From NCBI GenBank assembly GCA_021741245.1, contig JAIOYF010000002.1:310001-374000 (forward strand): a stretch of 64,000 nt of DNA, given 5' to 3'. Positions 1 through 10,431 of this stretch are shown piece after piece; the first letter of the stretch is position 1; every line of letters starts with the position of its first letter. The position numbers and the translations under genes are program-made. Under the pieces are notes generated by a model. The model did no database searches and was not told the origin of the DNA. It worked only from the letters and a program-made list of their open reading frames with translations. Origin of the DNA: Paracoccaceae bacterium. Its GTDB lineage: Bacteria > Pseudomonadota > Alphaproteobacteria > Rhodobacterales > Rhodobacteraceae.

Positions 1-190
1 TAAGTAAATTTCGCTATTCTGGTTTGCAGCGATATATTGTTACGCCGCACCGCGCAAGAACTCCTTCGCAGGTGCAGCAATTTGATTGGTCTGCCAACAC
101 CATTGGCCATGCGATAAGAAAACCCGATTCCATTCTTGCACCCATTCCTTGCGCACGCGACAAACGGCTATCTGTTCAAGGTGTGCTTCC

Positions 191-1153
191 ATGATCTCTG
201 TTTCCGCCGAAACCTTCCCTCTTGCCCGCACCTTTACCATCAGCCGCGGCTCAAAGACCGAGGCGCGGGTTGTCACGGCACGGATCACCCGCGATGGCCT
301 CACTGGCCGGGGCGAGGCGGTTCCCTATGGCCGGTACGGCGAAACGGTTGAAGGTGTGATGGCCCAGATCGCGGCGCAGGCACCATGGATTACGCGCGAC
401 GAATTGGCCCGTGACATGCCCCCCGGTGCCGCCCGCAATGCGCTCGATTGTGCGCTGTGGGATCTGGAGGCCAAAGCCGCCAGCCGCCGGGTCTGGGAGA
501 TCGCAGGCCTCTCTGCCCCGCGTCCGGTGCAAACCGCCTTTACCCTTTCTCTCGACACACCAGAGGCCATGCGCCAGCAGGCAGCGCTGAACGCAGATCG
601 CCCGATCCTGAAAATCAAACTCGGCACGCCCGACGATATGCCAAGGCTAGAGGCGGTCCGGGCAGGTGCGCCCAAGGCCCGCCTGATCATTGATGCCAAT
701 GAAGGGTGGAGCGCCGAAATCTATGCCGACCTTGCCCCGCGTCTGGTCGCCCTTGGCGTGGCGCTGGTCGAACAGCCGCTGCCCGCCGGGGCCGATGACA
801 TGCTGGCCGAAATCGCCCGTCCCTTGCCGGTCTGTGCTGACGAATCCTGTCATGACCGCGCCAGCCTGCCTGCCTTGCGCGGAAAATATGATGTGGTGAA
901 TATCAAGCTCGACAAGACCGGCGGGCTGACCGAGGCGCTTGCCCTAAGGGCTGAAGCACAGAAATTTGGCTTTGGCATCATGGTGGGATGCATGGTCGGT
1001 ACCTCGCTTGCCATGGCCCCGGCCACGCTTTTGGCGCAAGGGGCGCTGCACACAGACCTTGACGGCCCGCTTTTGCTGGCCCAAGACCGCGACAATCCGC
1101 TTGTTTATGACAAAGCAGGCATCCACCCGCCGACCTCGGCTCTTTGGGGATAA
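191..1153 (+). CDS. dgcA: Enolase-superfamily dipeptide epimerase / N-acyl-D-glutamate racemase (DgcA-like)
   Basis: ORF 86-1153 trimmed to ATG at 191. Enolase-superfamily motifs LKIKLG, IIDANEGW, VEQPLP, CADES, NIKLDKTGG. Confidence 0.8.
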   Translation: MISVSAETFPLARTFTISRGSKTEARVVTARITRDGLTGRGEAVPYGRYGETVEGVMAQIAAQAPWITRDELARDMPPGAARNALDCALWDLEAKAASRRVWEIAGLSAPRPVQTAFTLSLDTPEAMRQQAALNADRPILKIKLGTPDDMPRLEAVRAGAPKARLIIDANEGWSAEIYADLAPRLVALGVALVEQPLPAGADDMLAEIARPLPVCADESCHDRASLPALRGKYDVVNIKLDKTGGLTEALALRAEAQKFGFGIMVGCMVGTSLAMAPATLLAQGALHTDLDGPLLLAQDRDNPLVYDKAGIHPPTSALWG

Positions 1154-1157
1154 CAGC

Positions 1158-2018
1158 ATGACCCGTACCGTCTATGTGAACGGCCAATACCTGCCAGAAC
1201 ACGAAGCCACCGTTTCGATCTTTGACCGCGGTTTTCTGATGTCAGATGGCGTCTATGAGGTCACCTCTGTGCTGGATGGAAAGCTTATCGATTTTGACGG
1301 CCATTGCGTCCGGCTGTCGCGCAGCCTGTCCGAGCTTGAGATGGCCGCGCCGTGCAGCAATGAAACCCTGTTGGAAATTCACCGGGAGTTGGTTCGGCTG
1401 AACGACATCACCGATGGCATGATCTATTTGCAGGTCACGCGCGGCAACCCCGGCGATCGTGATTTCGCCTATCCGGCCGAGGATACGCCACCAACGCTGG
1501 TGCTGTTTACCCAGTCAAAGCCGGGGCTGGCCGATGCGCCAGTGGCCAAGGTGGGCTGGAAGGTGATCTCGGTGCCCGACGTGCGTTGGGGCCGTCGCGA
1601 CATCAAGACAACGCAGCTTTTGTACCCGTCGATGGCCAAGATGATGGCCAAAAAGGTTGGGGCTGACGATGCTTGGCTGGTTGAAGATGGCATGGTCACC
1701 GAAGGCACCTCGAACAACGCCTATATCGTCAAGGGCAAGCGCATCATCACCCGCGCGCTGTCCACCGACATCTTGCACGGCATCACCCGCGCCGCGGTTC
1801 TGCGCTTTGCCGCCGAGGCCCAGTTCGAAGTCGAAGAGCGCAATTTCACCATTGCCGAGGCGCAAGACGCGGATGAGGCGTTCATCACATCGGCCACAGC
1901 CTTTGTGATGCCTGTGGTCGAAATTGATGGCACAGCCCTTGGCACCGGAAAACCCGGCAGCGTGACCGCACGGATGCGCGAACTTTACCTTGACGAAATG
2001 CGCAAAGCCGCAATCTGA
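1158..2018 (+). CDS. D-amino-acid transaminase (PLP class IV)
   Basis: Starts 5 bp after the upstream gene (MTRTVYVNGQYLPEHEATVSIFDRGFLMSDGVYEV). Class IV signature around TEGTSNNAYIV and DIKTTQLLYPSMAK. Confidence 0.85.
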   Translation: MTRTVYVNGQYLPEHEATVSIFDRGFLMSDGVYEVTSVLDGKLIDFDGHCVRLSRSLSELEMAAPCSNETLLEIHRELVRLNDITDGMIYLQVTRGNPGDRDFAYPAEDTPPTLVLFTQSKPGLADAPVAKVGWKVISVPDVRWGRRDIKTTQLLYPSMAKMMAKKVGADDAWLVEDGMVTEGTSNNAYIVKGKRIITRALSTDILHGITRAAVLRFAAEAQFEVEERNFTIAEAQDADEAFITSATAFVMPVVEIDGTALGTGKPGSVTARMRELYLDEMRKAAI

Positions 2019-2079
2019 CGATCCGTTCCAAACGACTGGCCCTTTGCGCAGCAAAACGCGCCAAGGGCCAGTTGCCGAT

Positions 2080-3459
2080 TTAGAGTGTGACGATACGGAT
2101 CTCCGAAGCACTGAGTTCGGTCGGCAACACGCCTTGCAGTAAGGCCACATCATCCACTCCGAACCGCAGAATCGTGCCCGCTCCGCCGGGGGCTGCGACC
2201 AACTCAACTGTTGTATCGGCAGGGCTGCCTAGAATCCCGATCTCCACTTGATCCAGACCGGGGCGGAAATCGGTGATATCCACACGCGCGTCGGCCCAAT
2301 CCAGCGTCGCAGAACCCACACTCAGATTGTCGTAATAGCCAAGGCTGAACAGATCAGCCCCTTCGCCACCCGTCAAAACATCGCCATTGTCCCCCGCGAT
2401 GATGTCATTGCCAACGCCGCCATCCACCCGGTCAGGCCCTTCGCCGGGCAGTCGCGGTCCGGTCAAGCTGAAACGGTCAAGCGACACAAGCTGATCATCG
2501 CCAGCGCCGCCAAAGATCTGATCAGACGCGGACCCCGAGGAGATCGAGTCATTCCCCGCCCCGCCATAGATCGTATCATTGCCCGCAAGCCGGCCATCCA
2601 GACCCGGATTTGCGCCCGAGCCGATGTAGTGATCATTGCCATTGCCAAGGGTGACCAAAAGGGTTCCACCAATGACATTGCTTGCATCCACACTGTCATT
2701 TCCATCGCCCAGATCGACTGTATCGTTGCCAGCCTGCACCCCGGTCGGCGCACCCGGTGCCGGATTGGCCAAGGCCGGGTAGAACAGATAATCATCGCCA
2801 TCACCGCCAAAGACCGAGTCATCGTCCCGGCCCGGCAAAAGCGTGTCATTGCCAACGCCGCCCTCAAACGTATCGCTGCTCTCATCCCCCGAAAGAAGGT
2901 CATCGCCCGCACCACCAAACAGGTGGTCGCGATGGTCACCGCCATAGAGGCTGTCATTTCCTAAGCCGCCACTCAAATCATCCTGCGAAATGCCGCCAAA
3001 CAGCACATCTTCGCCGTCGCCGCCGACAAGAGAGTCGCGCCCTATGCCGCCATAAAGAGTATCCTCCCCGCCACCGCCATACAGGCTGTCGGCGCCACCG
3101 CCGCCGGTCAAAATGTCATTTGCAGGACCGCCCCCCAGAATATCAGCGCCTGCACGACCCTCTAGCTGATCATCACCATTCACGCCCCAAAGCTGGTCAT
3201 CGCCATTGCCACCAAACAGAACATCATCGCCGTTGCCGCCAAACGCCGTATCATTTCCGATGCCCGCGTTTACCGTATCGTTCCCCCCCAAGGCATCAAA
3301 CAGGTCACTGGCCGGACCGCCCAAAAGGTCGTCTTCGCCTTCAGTCGCGGTGTCGCTTCCGCCCATAGGGGGTTCTTCTGGTGGCTCGTCAGAACCACCG
3401 CCACCCAAAAAAACTCCGCCCAGCAAAAGCAAAGGCAGAAACATCAATATTTCCAACAT
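2080..3459 (-). CDS. RTX-type calcium-binding repeat protein with hydrophobic N-terminal leader
   Basis: Many GGxGxDxhxGG nonapeptides. N-terminus MLEILMFLPLLLLGGVFLGGGG. Confidence 0.85.
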   Translation of the reverse strand: MLEILMFLPLLLLGGVFLGGGGSDEPPEEPPMGGSDTATEGEDDLLGGPASDLFDALGGNDTVNAGIGNDTAFGGNGDDVLFGGNGDDQLWGVNGDDQLEGRAGADILGGGPANDILTGGGGADSLYGGGGEDTLYGGIGRDSLVGGDGEDVLFGGISQDDLSGGLGNDSLYGGDHRDHLFGGAGDDLLSGDESSDTFEGGVGNDTLLPGRDDDSVFGGDGDDYLFYPALANPAPGAPTGVQAGNDTVDLGDGNDSVDASNVIGGTLLVTLGNGNDHYIGSGANPGLDGRLAGNDTIYGGAGNDSISSGSASDQIFGGAGDDQLVSLDRFSLTGPRLPGEGPDRVDGGVGNDIIAGDNGDVLTGGEGADLFSLGYYDNLSVGSATLDWADARVDITDFRPGLDQVEIGILGSPADTTVELVAAPGGAGTILRFGVDDVALLQGVLPTELSASEIRIVTL

Positions 3460-3627
3460 AAAACCACCCCAAAATGACCAAGTCATTCACACCACCAAGG
3501 GTGATTGGGGCAGGCGACGCCGATTCTGTCAAATATTGGGCGACAATCTGACTGCGATTGACAGGTTGTGGATCACACGGCCAAAACCGGGCGGCATTGT
3601 TCTAATCTTGTGAACAATTACTGCAAA

Positions 3628-3951
3628 TCACCCCTGATCAGGCCCAACATTCTTGGCAAAGGCTTCGGCAAAGGCGGCCTTCTTGGCCGCGTCAGCCTCG
3701 GTCTGGTTTTGCGCAACCCATTGGCCATAGGGCATGCCATAAACAATTTCGCGCGCCTCATCCTTGCCCATTTCGATGCCGCGTGCATTCGCGGCCTCTT
3801 GATACCAACGGCTTAGGCAATTTCGACAAAAACCGCCAAGGTTCATCAGATCGATGTTCTGCACATCGGGGCGTTTTTCCATCAGGTGATGGATCAAGGT
3901 GCGAAAAGCCGCAGCTTCGAGTTCGATGCGGGTCTGGTCGTCTTGCGTCAT
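3628..3951 (-). CDS. DUF1244 family protein
   Basis: 108-codon ORF containing NLGGFCRNCLSRWY, characteristic of DUF1244. Confidence 0.85.
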   Translation of the reverse strand: MTQDDQTRIELEAAAFRTLIHHLMEKRPDVQNIDLMNLGGFCRNCLSRWYQEAANARGIEMGKDEAREIVYGMPYGQWVAQNQTEADAAKKAAFAEAFAKNVGPDQG

Positions 3952-4038
3952 GTCGGCCTCCTGTTCAGGGAAACATGGCGTATCGGGCACAGGTACTCAA
4001 TCCCTCTGCGGCGGTTTGCCCGGGGCAGCGCCCCGACC

Positions 4039-4962
4039 TTAGGCTTGCTCGAACCGGAGCCAGTTTGCCGGGTTGACCGCCAGATCGGTCGCGACCTGCC
4101 CTGTCAGGCGCACCACGATCCGCCCATCGACCAGAATCTGCGTCGCATCCAGCCCGTCGGCACGGATCTCAACCAGCGCGCTATTGGGGTTTTCCAACAC
4201 AAAAGTCAGCCGCTCGGTCAGATAGTCGAAATCCGTAATGGTGCTGGCGGTGTCGCCCGGCGAGTAGACAATGCCAAACGCGTCAATGCCCGCGCCTCCG
4301 GTCAGCGTATCGCCCTCATCACCCAAAAGCAGGTCATTTCCGGTGCCACCGTCCAGCGCATCGGCCCCTCGCTCGGCCACCGAGCCAGAGGTCATCTGTG
4401 CAGAGACGCGGTCCAGTTGGCCAGTGGTGACCAGCGGGCCAAAGTATGCCTGCAGGTCCTCTTGCAAGATGGCAGCGGTGTTTTGCAAGTCGGTGGCAAT
4501 CTCATCATATTCCAAGCCGACAATCGTATCATTGCCATCGCCACCGCGCATCGTGTCGGCGCCGCTAGAGCCGAACAAAAGATCGTCGCCGCCTCCGCCC
4601 GTGACCACATCATCGCCCGCTCCACCGATCAAGAGGTCACGGCCCTCTGCGCCATCGACCAGATCATTGCCTCCACCGCCCAGCACAATGTCATTGCCGC
4701 CGTCGCCCGTCAGCATGTCATTGCCAAATTCTCCGGCGACCACATCGTCGCCACCAAGGCCCTCAATGGTATCGGGCCCACCAAGGCCCAACAGCAGATC
4801 GTCCAGACCCGTGCCTGCCAACTCTTCGGCGCCCGAAGTGCCTGATTCCACCTCTCCGGGCTCAGGTCGCAGGGTGTCTGCCTCACCATCGTCCGAAGTG
4901 CCGATCCCGCCAACCAAAAGGCCACCGAACAACAGCATTGGCAGTAGCAGCAATAATTCCAC
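4039..4962 (-). CDS. RTX-type calcium-binding repeat protein with hydrophobic N-terminal leader (second copy)
   Basis: Repeats GGDGGNDIVLGGGGNDLVDG etc. Leader (GTG start) M-ELLLLLPMLLFGGLLVGGIG resembles the leader of 2080-3459. A TTG at 4974 is an alternative start. Confidence 0.8.
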   Translation of the reverse strand: MELLLLLPMLLFGGLLVGGIGTSDDGEADTLRPEPGEVESGTSGAEELAGTGLDDLLLGLGGPDTIEGLGGDDVVAGEFGNDMLTGDGGNDIVLGGGGNDLVDGAEGRDLLIGGAGDDVVTGGGGDDLLFGSSGADTMRGGDGNDTIVGLEYDEIATDLQNTAAILQEDLQAYFGPLVTTGQLDRVSAQMTSGSVAERGADALDGGTGNDLLLGDEGDTLTGGAGIDAFGIVYSPGDTASTITDFDYLTERLTFVLENPNSALVEIRADGLDATQILVDGRIVVRLTGQVATDLAVNPANWLRFEQA

Positions 4963-5102
4963 GGTCGCCCCCAAAAAGAAAATCTTGCAATATGACGATG
5001 TGGCTGGTGCCTTAGGGGGCTGTCAACCTTGCGCGTGGATTGTTTCCCGCCCGCAGACGAACAGCCGCCCGTGACGCAGATTTACCCAGCCAAACGGAAC
5101 AG

Positions 5103-5855
5103 TTATTCCCGTGCCAAACCCGGTGATTGAACCTTCGCCAGCGATGCTGTCAGAATCGGCGCCAGACGTGCCGCCCAAGCCTTCTGATCGTGGGGCGTTG
5201 CGATCAGGTCATTGCGCAGTTCAATCAATGTGTTCAATCGCCCATGCTCCAAGGCATGGCGATCAATCGCATCTCCGGGCAAATGGCCGGAATAGGGCTC
5301 ATTGTCGCCAACACAAATATCAGCTTGCTGCGCCAAAGCGGCGATCAACGGGCGCGACAGCCGCTCATCGACATGGCTGTACAGAACGCCCACATGCCAT
5401 GGCCGGGGGGACCGCCCCTTGAGGCACGGGGTAAAGGAGTGGATCGCGACGATCACCCGCCCCTCGGCCATCCGCTGATAGGCGGCATGATAGGGGCGAT
5501 GAAGCCGGTTCAGTCTTTCTTCGACCTCGGTCGGGCCCACATGCCGATTGGCCGGAATGATGGTGCCATCGTAAAGCTTCATCACCAAGGTGGGGTCGTC
5601 CTCCCCCCGGTTCGGATCAATGACCAATCGGCTGAAATCCGAGGCAATCACCGGGCTTTCCAGCGCCTCACCCAAGGCCAGCGCCAATCCGCGCGCGCCG
5701 ACGTCAAAGGCAATATGCCGCCCCATATCCTCGGGACCGATTCCAAGGTCACCACCCAGCCACTCGGGCACTCGATTGGTTGCGTGGTCACAGGTGACCA
5801 GCCAAGGGCCGGGCCGGGTTTCGCCCGTGATCTCAACGGCCTCATGCCTGTCCAT
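5103..5855 (-). CDS. N-formylglutamate amidohydrolase family protein
   Basis: LVTCDHATNRVP, HIAFDVGARGLA, SDFSRLVIDPNR, IHSFTP. Confidence 0.8.
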   Translation of the reverse strand: MDRHEAVEITGETRPGPWLVTCDHATNRVPEWLGGDLGIGPEDMGRHIAFDVGARGLALALGEALESPVIASDFSRLVIDPNRGEDDPTLVMKLYDGTIIPANRHVGPTEVEERLNRLHRPYHAAYQRMAEGRVIVAIHSFTPCLKGRSPRPWHVGVLYSHVDERLSRPLIAALAQQADICVGDNEPYSGHLPGDAIDRHALEHGRLNTLIELRNDLIATPHDQKAWAARLAPILTASLAKVQSPGLARE

Positions 5856-6004
5856 TGTGCACCTGCCCCGCAACATGCTTTACCAATTTGTCATTTTCCG
5901 GGTTTAGGGCATCATGTACAAAAGCGCCAGTTGCCCCGGCACGCTGATTGCTCTATGCCCAACCCCGGCCCACCACGAAACAAGAACCGAAGAAGGAACA
6001 AGGC

Positions 6005-7453
6005 ATGAGACGCCTTCGGAACGTAAAGATCGTGGCCACACTGGGCCCGGCTTCAAGCACATATGAAATGATTCGTGCATTGTTTGAGGCAGGGGCAGAT
6101 GTGTTCCGTCTGAACATGAGCCACGGCACCCATGATGACATTCGGGCCCGTCACGCGATCATCCGGCAGGTCGAATCCGACACTGGCCGCCCAATTGCCA
6201 TTCTGGCTGACCTTCAGGGGCCGAAATTGCGGGTCGGCACATTTGCCAACCCCGATGGTGAGGAATTGGTCGATGGCGCGGCCTTTCGCATGGACCTTGA
6301 TCAGACCCCCGGTGACATTAACCGTGTGAACCTGCCGCACCCCGAGATCTTCGCCGCCCTTGAACCGGGCGCGTCGCTGTTGGTGAATGACGGCAAGATC
6401 CGCCTGAAAGTCGAAAGCTGCGGGGCCGATTTTGCCAATTGCACCGTGACGGTGGGTGGCACGATCTCCAACCGCAAGGGCGTGAATGTGCCTGACGTCG
6501 TGCTGCCTTTGGCCGCGCTGTCGAAAAAGGACCTGTTGGACCTTGAGTTTGCTTGCGACTTGGGTGTCGACTGGCTTGCCCTGTCCTTCGTTCAGCGCCC
6601 TGAAGATGTGATTGAGGCGCGCGAACTGGCCAAGGGCCGGGCGCTTATCCTTTCCAAGATCGAAAAGCCCGCGGCGGTAAAGGCCTATGACGCCATTCTT
6701 GAGGTGTCGGACGGCATCATGGTGGCCCGTGGTGACTTGGGCGTGGAACTTCCCGTCCATTCCGTCCCCCCGATCCAAAAGCGCCTTGTGCGCGGCGCTC
6801 GTGCTGCGGCAAAACCGGTGATCGTTGCCACCCAGATGCTGGAATCGATGATCGAATCGCCGATGCCCACGCGGGCCGAGGTATCGGATGTCGCAACGGC
6901 AATCTACGAGGGTGCCGATGCCATCATGTTGTCAGCAGAATCGGCCGCCGGGAAATTCCCGATCGAAGCCGTGACCACGATGAACAACGTGGCGCTGTCG
7001 GTTGAAAGCGACCCAACCTATCGGCAGGTGATCGAAGCAAGCCGCAACGTGGTACGGTCTACTGTCGCCGATGGCATTGTGGCCGCTGCACGCGAAATCG
7101 CCGAGGCGACGGATATCAAGGCCATAGCGGTGTTTTCGCAATCGGGCACCACGGTCAGCCTCGTTGCCCGTGAACGCCCGCGTGTGCCGATCATCGCACT
7201 GACCCCTCTGATGGATACCGCGCGCCGGATGTGCCTGACTTGGGGGGCGCATTGCGTCATCACCGAAGAGCAGGATCGCTTCAAGGGGGCCGTCATCTCG
7301 GCCGTGCGCGCCGCACGTCAGCACGGCTTTGCGACAGAAACGGATCAGATCGTTCTGACCGCGGGGGTGCCGTTTAACGTTGTTGGTTCCACCAACATCC
7401 TGCGGGTTGCCCCCTGTGATGAGCGGTTGATTTTCCGCGTTGACCCAGAGTAA
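6005..7453 (+). CDS. pyk: Pyruvate kinase
   Basis: MRRLRNVKIVATLGPASSTYEMIRALFEAGADVFRLNMSHG; ILADLQGPKLRVG; SKIEKPAAV; MVARGDLGVELP. Confidence 0.97.
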   Translation: MRRLRNVKIVATLGPASSTYEMIRALFEAGADVFRLNMSHGTHDDIRARHAIIRQVESDTGRPIAILADLQGPKLRVGTFANPDGEELVDGAAFRMDLDQTPGDINRVNLPHPEIFAALEPGASLLVNDGKIRLKVESCGADFANCTVTVGGTISNRKGVNVPDVVLPLAALSKKDLLDLEFACDLGVDWLALSFVQRPEDVIEARELAKGRALILSKIEKPAAVKAYDAILEVSDGIMVARGDLGVELPVHSVPPIQKRLVRGARAAAKPVIVATQMLESMIESPMPTRAEVSDVATAIYEGADAIMLSAESAAGKFPIEAVTTMNNVALSVESDPTYRQVIEASRNVVRSTVADGIVAAAREIAEATDIKAIAVFSQSGTTVSLVARERPRVPIIALTPLMDTARRMCLTWGAHCVITEEQDRFKGAVISAVRAARQHGFATETDQIVLTAGVPFNVVGSTNILRVAPCDERLIFRVDPE

Positions 7454-7489
7454 AGCTGTGCCTGAGTAGTTGGTTTTGGGGGTTTGACG

Positions 7490-7714
7490 ATGGATGCCGA
7501 ACTCATGTTCGTCATTGGGACGATCCTGTGTGGGTTTTCGATCCCGTCGATCCTGTCTGCCATCTCTGATAGCCGCCCGCCTCGCGCGGCGGCTATTGCT
7601 CTTTTGGTGGGTGGTGTTTTGTTGGTTGTGGCCATCGGGCAAAAGCCGGGCGGCTTTGCCATCGGCGATATCCCAAACATTTTTCTGCGCGTGATAGGCC
7701 GGTACCTTCATTGA
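7490..7714 (+). CDS. Small two-TM membrane protein, unknown function
   Basis: ORF between pyk and rpmI with two hydrophobic segments (MDAELMFVIGTILCGFSIPSILSAI; AAAIALLVGGVLLVVAIG). Confidence 0.6.
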   Translation: MDAELMFVIGTILCGFSIPSILSAISDSRPPRAAAIALLVGGVLLVVAIGQKPGGFAIGDIPNIFLRVIGRYLH

Positions 7715-7827
7715 CGCTTTTGACTTGCGGAATTCCTGACACCCTCCTATAGACGCGGCTTCTATAAGCCTGCGCGTCCGGCCAACTTAGGCATGCCGAG
7801 TCGCGCATTTGACGATTGGAGATCGAA

Positions 7828-8028
7828 ATGCCCAAGATGAAGACCAAATCCGCAGCGAAGAAGCGCTTCAGCTTCACCGCTTCCGGTCGTGCGAAAGCTG
7901 GCGTTGCCGGCAAGCGCCACGGCATGATCAAGCGCACGACGAAGTTCATTCGCGATGCTTCTGGCACGATGCTGTTGTCCCCGTCGGACAGCAAAATCGT
8001 CAAGAAGTACATGCCCTACGACCGGTAA
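7828..8028 (+). CDS. rpmI: 50S ribosomal protein L35
   Basis: [40 protein letters not shown]. Confidence 0.97.
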   Translation: MPKMKTKSAAKKRFSFTASGRAKAGVAGKRHGMIKRTTKFIRDASGTMLLSPSDSKIVKKYMPYDR

Positions 8029-8040
8029 GGAGAAACACCC

Positions 8041-8406
8041 ATGTCCCGCGTTAAATCCGGTGTTGTGACGCACGCTCGTCACCGCAAGGTCATCAAGAAA
8101 GCGAAAGGCTATTACGCCGCCCGCTCCACAAACTTCCGTACAGCCACGCAGGCCGTCGACAAGGCACAGCAATATGCGACGCGTGACCGTATGGTCCGCA
8201 AGCGCCAGTTCCGCGCCCTGTGGATCCAGCGCATCAACGCAGCCGTCCGCCTGTTCGACGCCGACTTCACCTATTCGCGTTTCATCAATGGTCTGATGAA
8301 AGCCGGGATCGAGGTTGACCGCAAGGTTCTGGCCGATCTCGCTGTGCATGAGCCGGAGGCGTTCAACGCCATCGCCGCACAAGCCAAGTCCGCTTGGGCC
8401 GCCTAA
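8041..8406 (+). CDS. rplT: 50S ribosomal protein L20
   Basis: [35 protein letters not shown]; 12 bp downstream of rpmI. Confidence 0.97.
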   Translation: MSRVKSGVVTHARHRKVIKKAKGYYAARSTNFRTATQAVDKAQQYATRDRMVRKRQFRALWIQRINAAVRLFDADFTYSRFINGLMKAGIEVDRKVLADLAVHEPEAFNAIAAQAKSAWAA

Positions 8407-8430
8407 GGTTTTCGGACCACAGAATAAGCA

Positions 8431-8461
8431 AAGGCCCTGCCAGATCGGCGGGGCCTTTTTC
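8431..8461 (+). terminator. Rho-independent terminator after rplT
   Basis: aaggccctgccagatcggcggggccttttt: GC stem followed by a T-run. Confidence 0.75.
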
Positions 8462-8532
8462 TTTGGGCGGGGTCAAAGATTTGCCCCAGTTGGATGCCAA
8501 ACCTGCCAGCATTGCCACGGTAGGATTTCCAC

Positions 8533-9246
8533 ATGACACGGCCCGTGATTGCCCTGATTGATGCCGACAATATCGCAGCCACCCATGCAGCAAAGATTCT
8601 TGGAATCGCCACCTCTCTTGGGCGGGTCGATGTTCGGCGCTGTTATCTCAATGCAAAAAAGGCAACTGAATGGCTGTGCCAATCGGACTTCCGCGCCATC
8701 CATGCCGGTTGCGGCAAGAACGGAGCGGATATTCTGATGGCGATGGATGCCATGGAATTTGCCATTGGCGGCCAGTCCCTTGCCTTCGTTCTTGCCTCGT
8801 CGGATTCCGATTTCAGCCATCTCGCTCATCGTCTGCGCGAACGTGGCCACACCGTGCATGGCGTGGGAGAGGCAAAAACCCTCGCCCCTTTTCGCGCGGC
8901 CTGCTCGACCTTTACCCAGATCGGTCCGTCCTCGACTGCCATTCCCGCGCCTAAACCCCCGGCATCTTTCAAGCCCCCGTTGGCGGCTGGCGAACTTGAA
9001 AAGACCATACGAAGTGTGATTGCCCAGCATTCAAAGAACGGCAAGGGCATGTTGCTGACAGAGTTTTACCCAAAAATGCACCAACAGCATGGCGTCAGGA
9101 TCAGCAGCTATCCCGAAAAGACGTGGCGAGCCTTCTTTCTTGCCCGCATGCAGCAGTTCGACATCGACCCGCGGGGCACAGATGCGTATGTCCGCTGTCG
9201 ACCCGCAGGATTTGTGGCACCAGAGGCCGTGACGGGCCGGGCCTGA
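8533..9246 (+). CDS. NYN-domain (PIN-like) protein with C-terminal OST-HTH/LOTUS-like domain
   Basis: [50 protein letters not shown]-terminal [31 protein letters not shown] resembles OST-HTH. Confidence 0.8.
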   Translation: MTRPVIALIDADNIAATHAAKILGIATSLGRVDVRRCYLNAKKATEWLCQSDFRAIHAGCGKNGADILMAMDAMEFAIGGQSLAFVLASSDSDFSHLAHRLRERGHTVHGVGEAKTLAPFRAACSTFTQIGPSSTAIPAPKPPASFKPPLAAGELEKTIRSVIAQHSKNGKGMLLTEFYPKMHQQHGVRISSYPEKTWRAFFLARMQQFDIDPRGTDAYVRCRPAGFVAPEAVTGRA

Positions 9247-9316
9247 TCCATCCCCACCCTTGCATCCTTGGCCCCTTCCCGCTAACCCGTGGCCCAAGAC
9301 GCCGGAGGCAAGCGAC

Positions 9317-10396
9317 ATGGATCTGACCGAACTTCGTGGCAAGTATATCGAGGCCGTGGCCCGTGCGGCGGATGAGGCCGCCTTGGAAGAGGTTCGCCTT
9401 GCCGCCCTTGGCAAAAAGGGCGAGATCTCGGCCATGATGGCCACCCTTGGCAAGATGGACCCCGACCAGCGCAAGGCTGCCGGGGCCGCGATGAACGTGC
9501 TGCGCGATGAGATTGACGCGGCCCTCCGCGCCAAAAAGGCAGGCCTGGCCGATGCCGCCTTGAATGAGCGGCTGAAATCCGAATGGCTGGATGTCACCCT
9601 GCCCGGCCGTCCGCGCCCGCGCGGCACCATCCATCCCGTGTCTCAGGTGATGGAAGAACTGACCGCGATCTTTGCCGATATGGGCTTTGCCGTGGCCGAG
9701 GGGCCGCAGGTCGAATCCGATTGGTATAACTTTGACGCACTGAACATTCCGCCCGAACATCCTGCGCGGCAAGAACATGACACCTTCTTCATGCACCGCG
9801 ATGCAGGCGATCCCCGCCCGCCCCATGTGCTGCGCACCCACACCAGCCCCGTGCAGATCCGCGCGATGACCGAACAAGGTGCCCCGATCCGCGTGATCGC
9901 GCCGGGCCGCGTTTACCGTATGGATATGGATCAGACCCACACCCCAATGTTCCATCAGGTTGAGGGGCTGTGTATCGACCGCGACATTTCCATGGCCAAT
10001 CTGAAATGGACGCTGGAAGAATTCTGCCGCGCGTTCTTTGAGGTCGACAAGGTCGAGTTGCGGTTCCGCGCCAGCCACTTCCCCTTTACCGAACCCTCGG
10101 CCGAGGTGGATATCCGCTATTCCAACGTCGGCGGTCAGCTTCGCATTGGCGAAGGTGACAAGTGGATGGAAATTTTGGGATCAGGCATGGTGCACCCAAA
10201 GGTGCTGGCCGCTGCGGGTGTTGATCCGAACGAATGGCAGGGCTTTGCCTTTGGCATGGGCATCGACCGGATTGCCATGCTGAAATACGGCATCCCCGAT
10301 CTGCGGGCCTTTTTTGAAGGCGACCTGCGTTGGCTGCGGCACTATGGGTTTGCCGCCCTCGACATGCCCGACCTGCCCGGCGGGCTGAGCCGTTGA
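9317..10396 (+). CDS. pheS: Phenylalanine--tRNA ligase alpha subunit
   Basis: [55 protein letters not shown]. Confidence 0.97.
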   Translation: MDLTELRGKYIEAVARAADEAALEEVRLAALGKKGEISAMMATLGKMDPDQRKAAGAAMNVLRDEIDAALRAKKAGLADAALNERLKSEWLDVTLPGRPRPRGTIHPVSQVMEELTAIFADMGFAVAEGPQVESDWYNFDALNIPPEHPARQEHDTFFMHRDAGDPRPPHVLRTHTSPVQIRAMTEQGAPIRVIAPGRVYRMDMDQTHTPMFHQVEGLCIDRDISMANLKWTLEEFCRAFFEVDKVELRFRASHFPFTEPSAEVDIRYSNVGGQLRIGEGDKWMEILGSGMVHPKVLAAAGVDPNEWQGFAFGMGIDRIAMLKYGIPDLRAFFEGDLRWLRHYGFAALDMPDLPGGLSR

Positions 10397-10431
10397 ACCC
10401 GGTTATCTGACCGGACGCGGCACAGGCGCTT

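Noticed and set aside
40-192. Possible 50-aa minus-strand ORF divergent from dgcA (MEAHLEQIAVCRVRKEWVQEWNRVFLSHGQWCWQTNQ...)
   Set aside because: Its start codon overlaps the dgcA start and there is no RBS or motif support; cannot be distinguished from chance.
2248-3368. Plus-strand ORFs opposite the RTX gene (repetitive Ile/Ala/His/Arg proteins)
   Set aside because: Repetitiveness is inherited from the RTX repeats on the minus strand.
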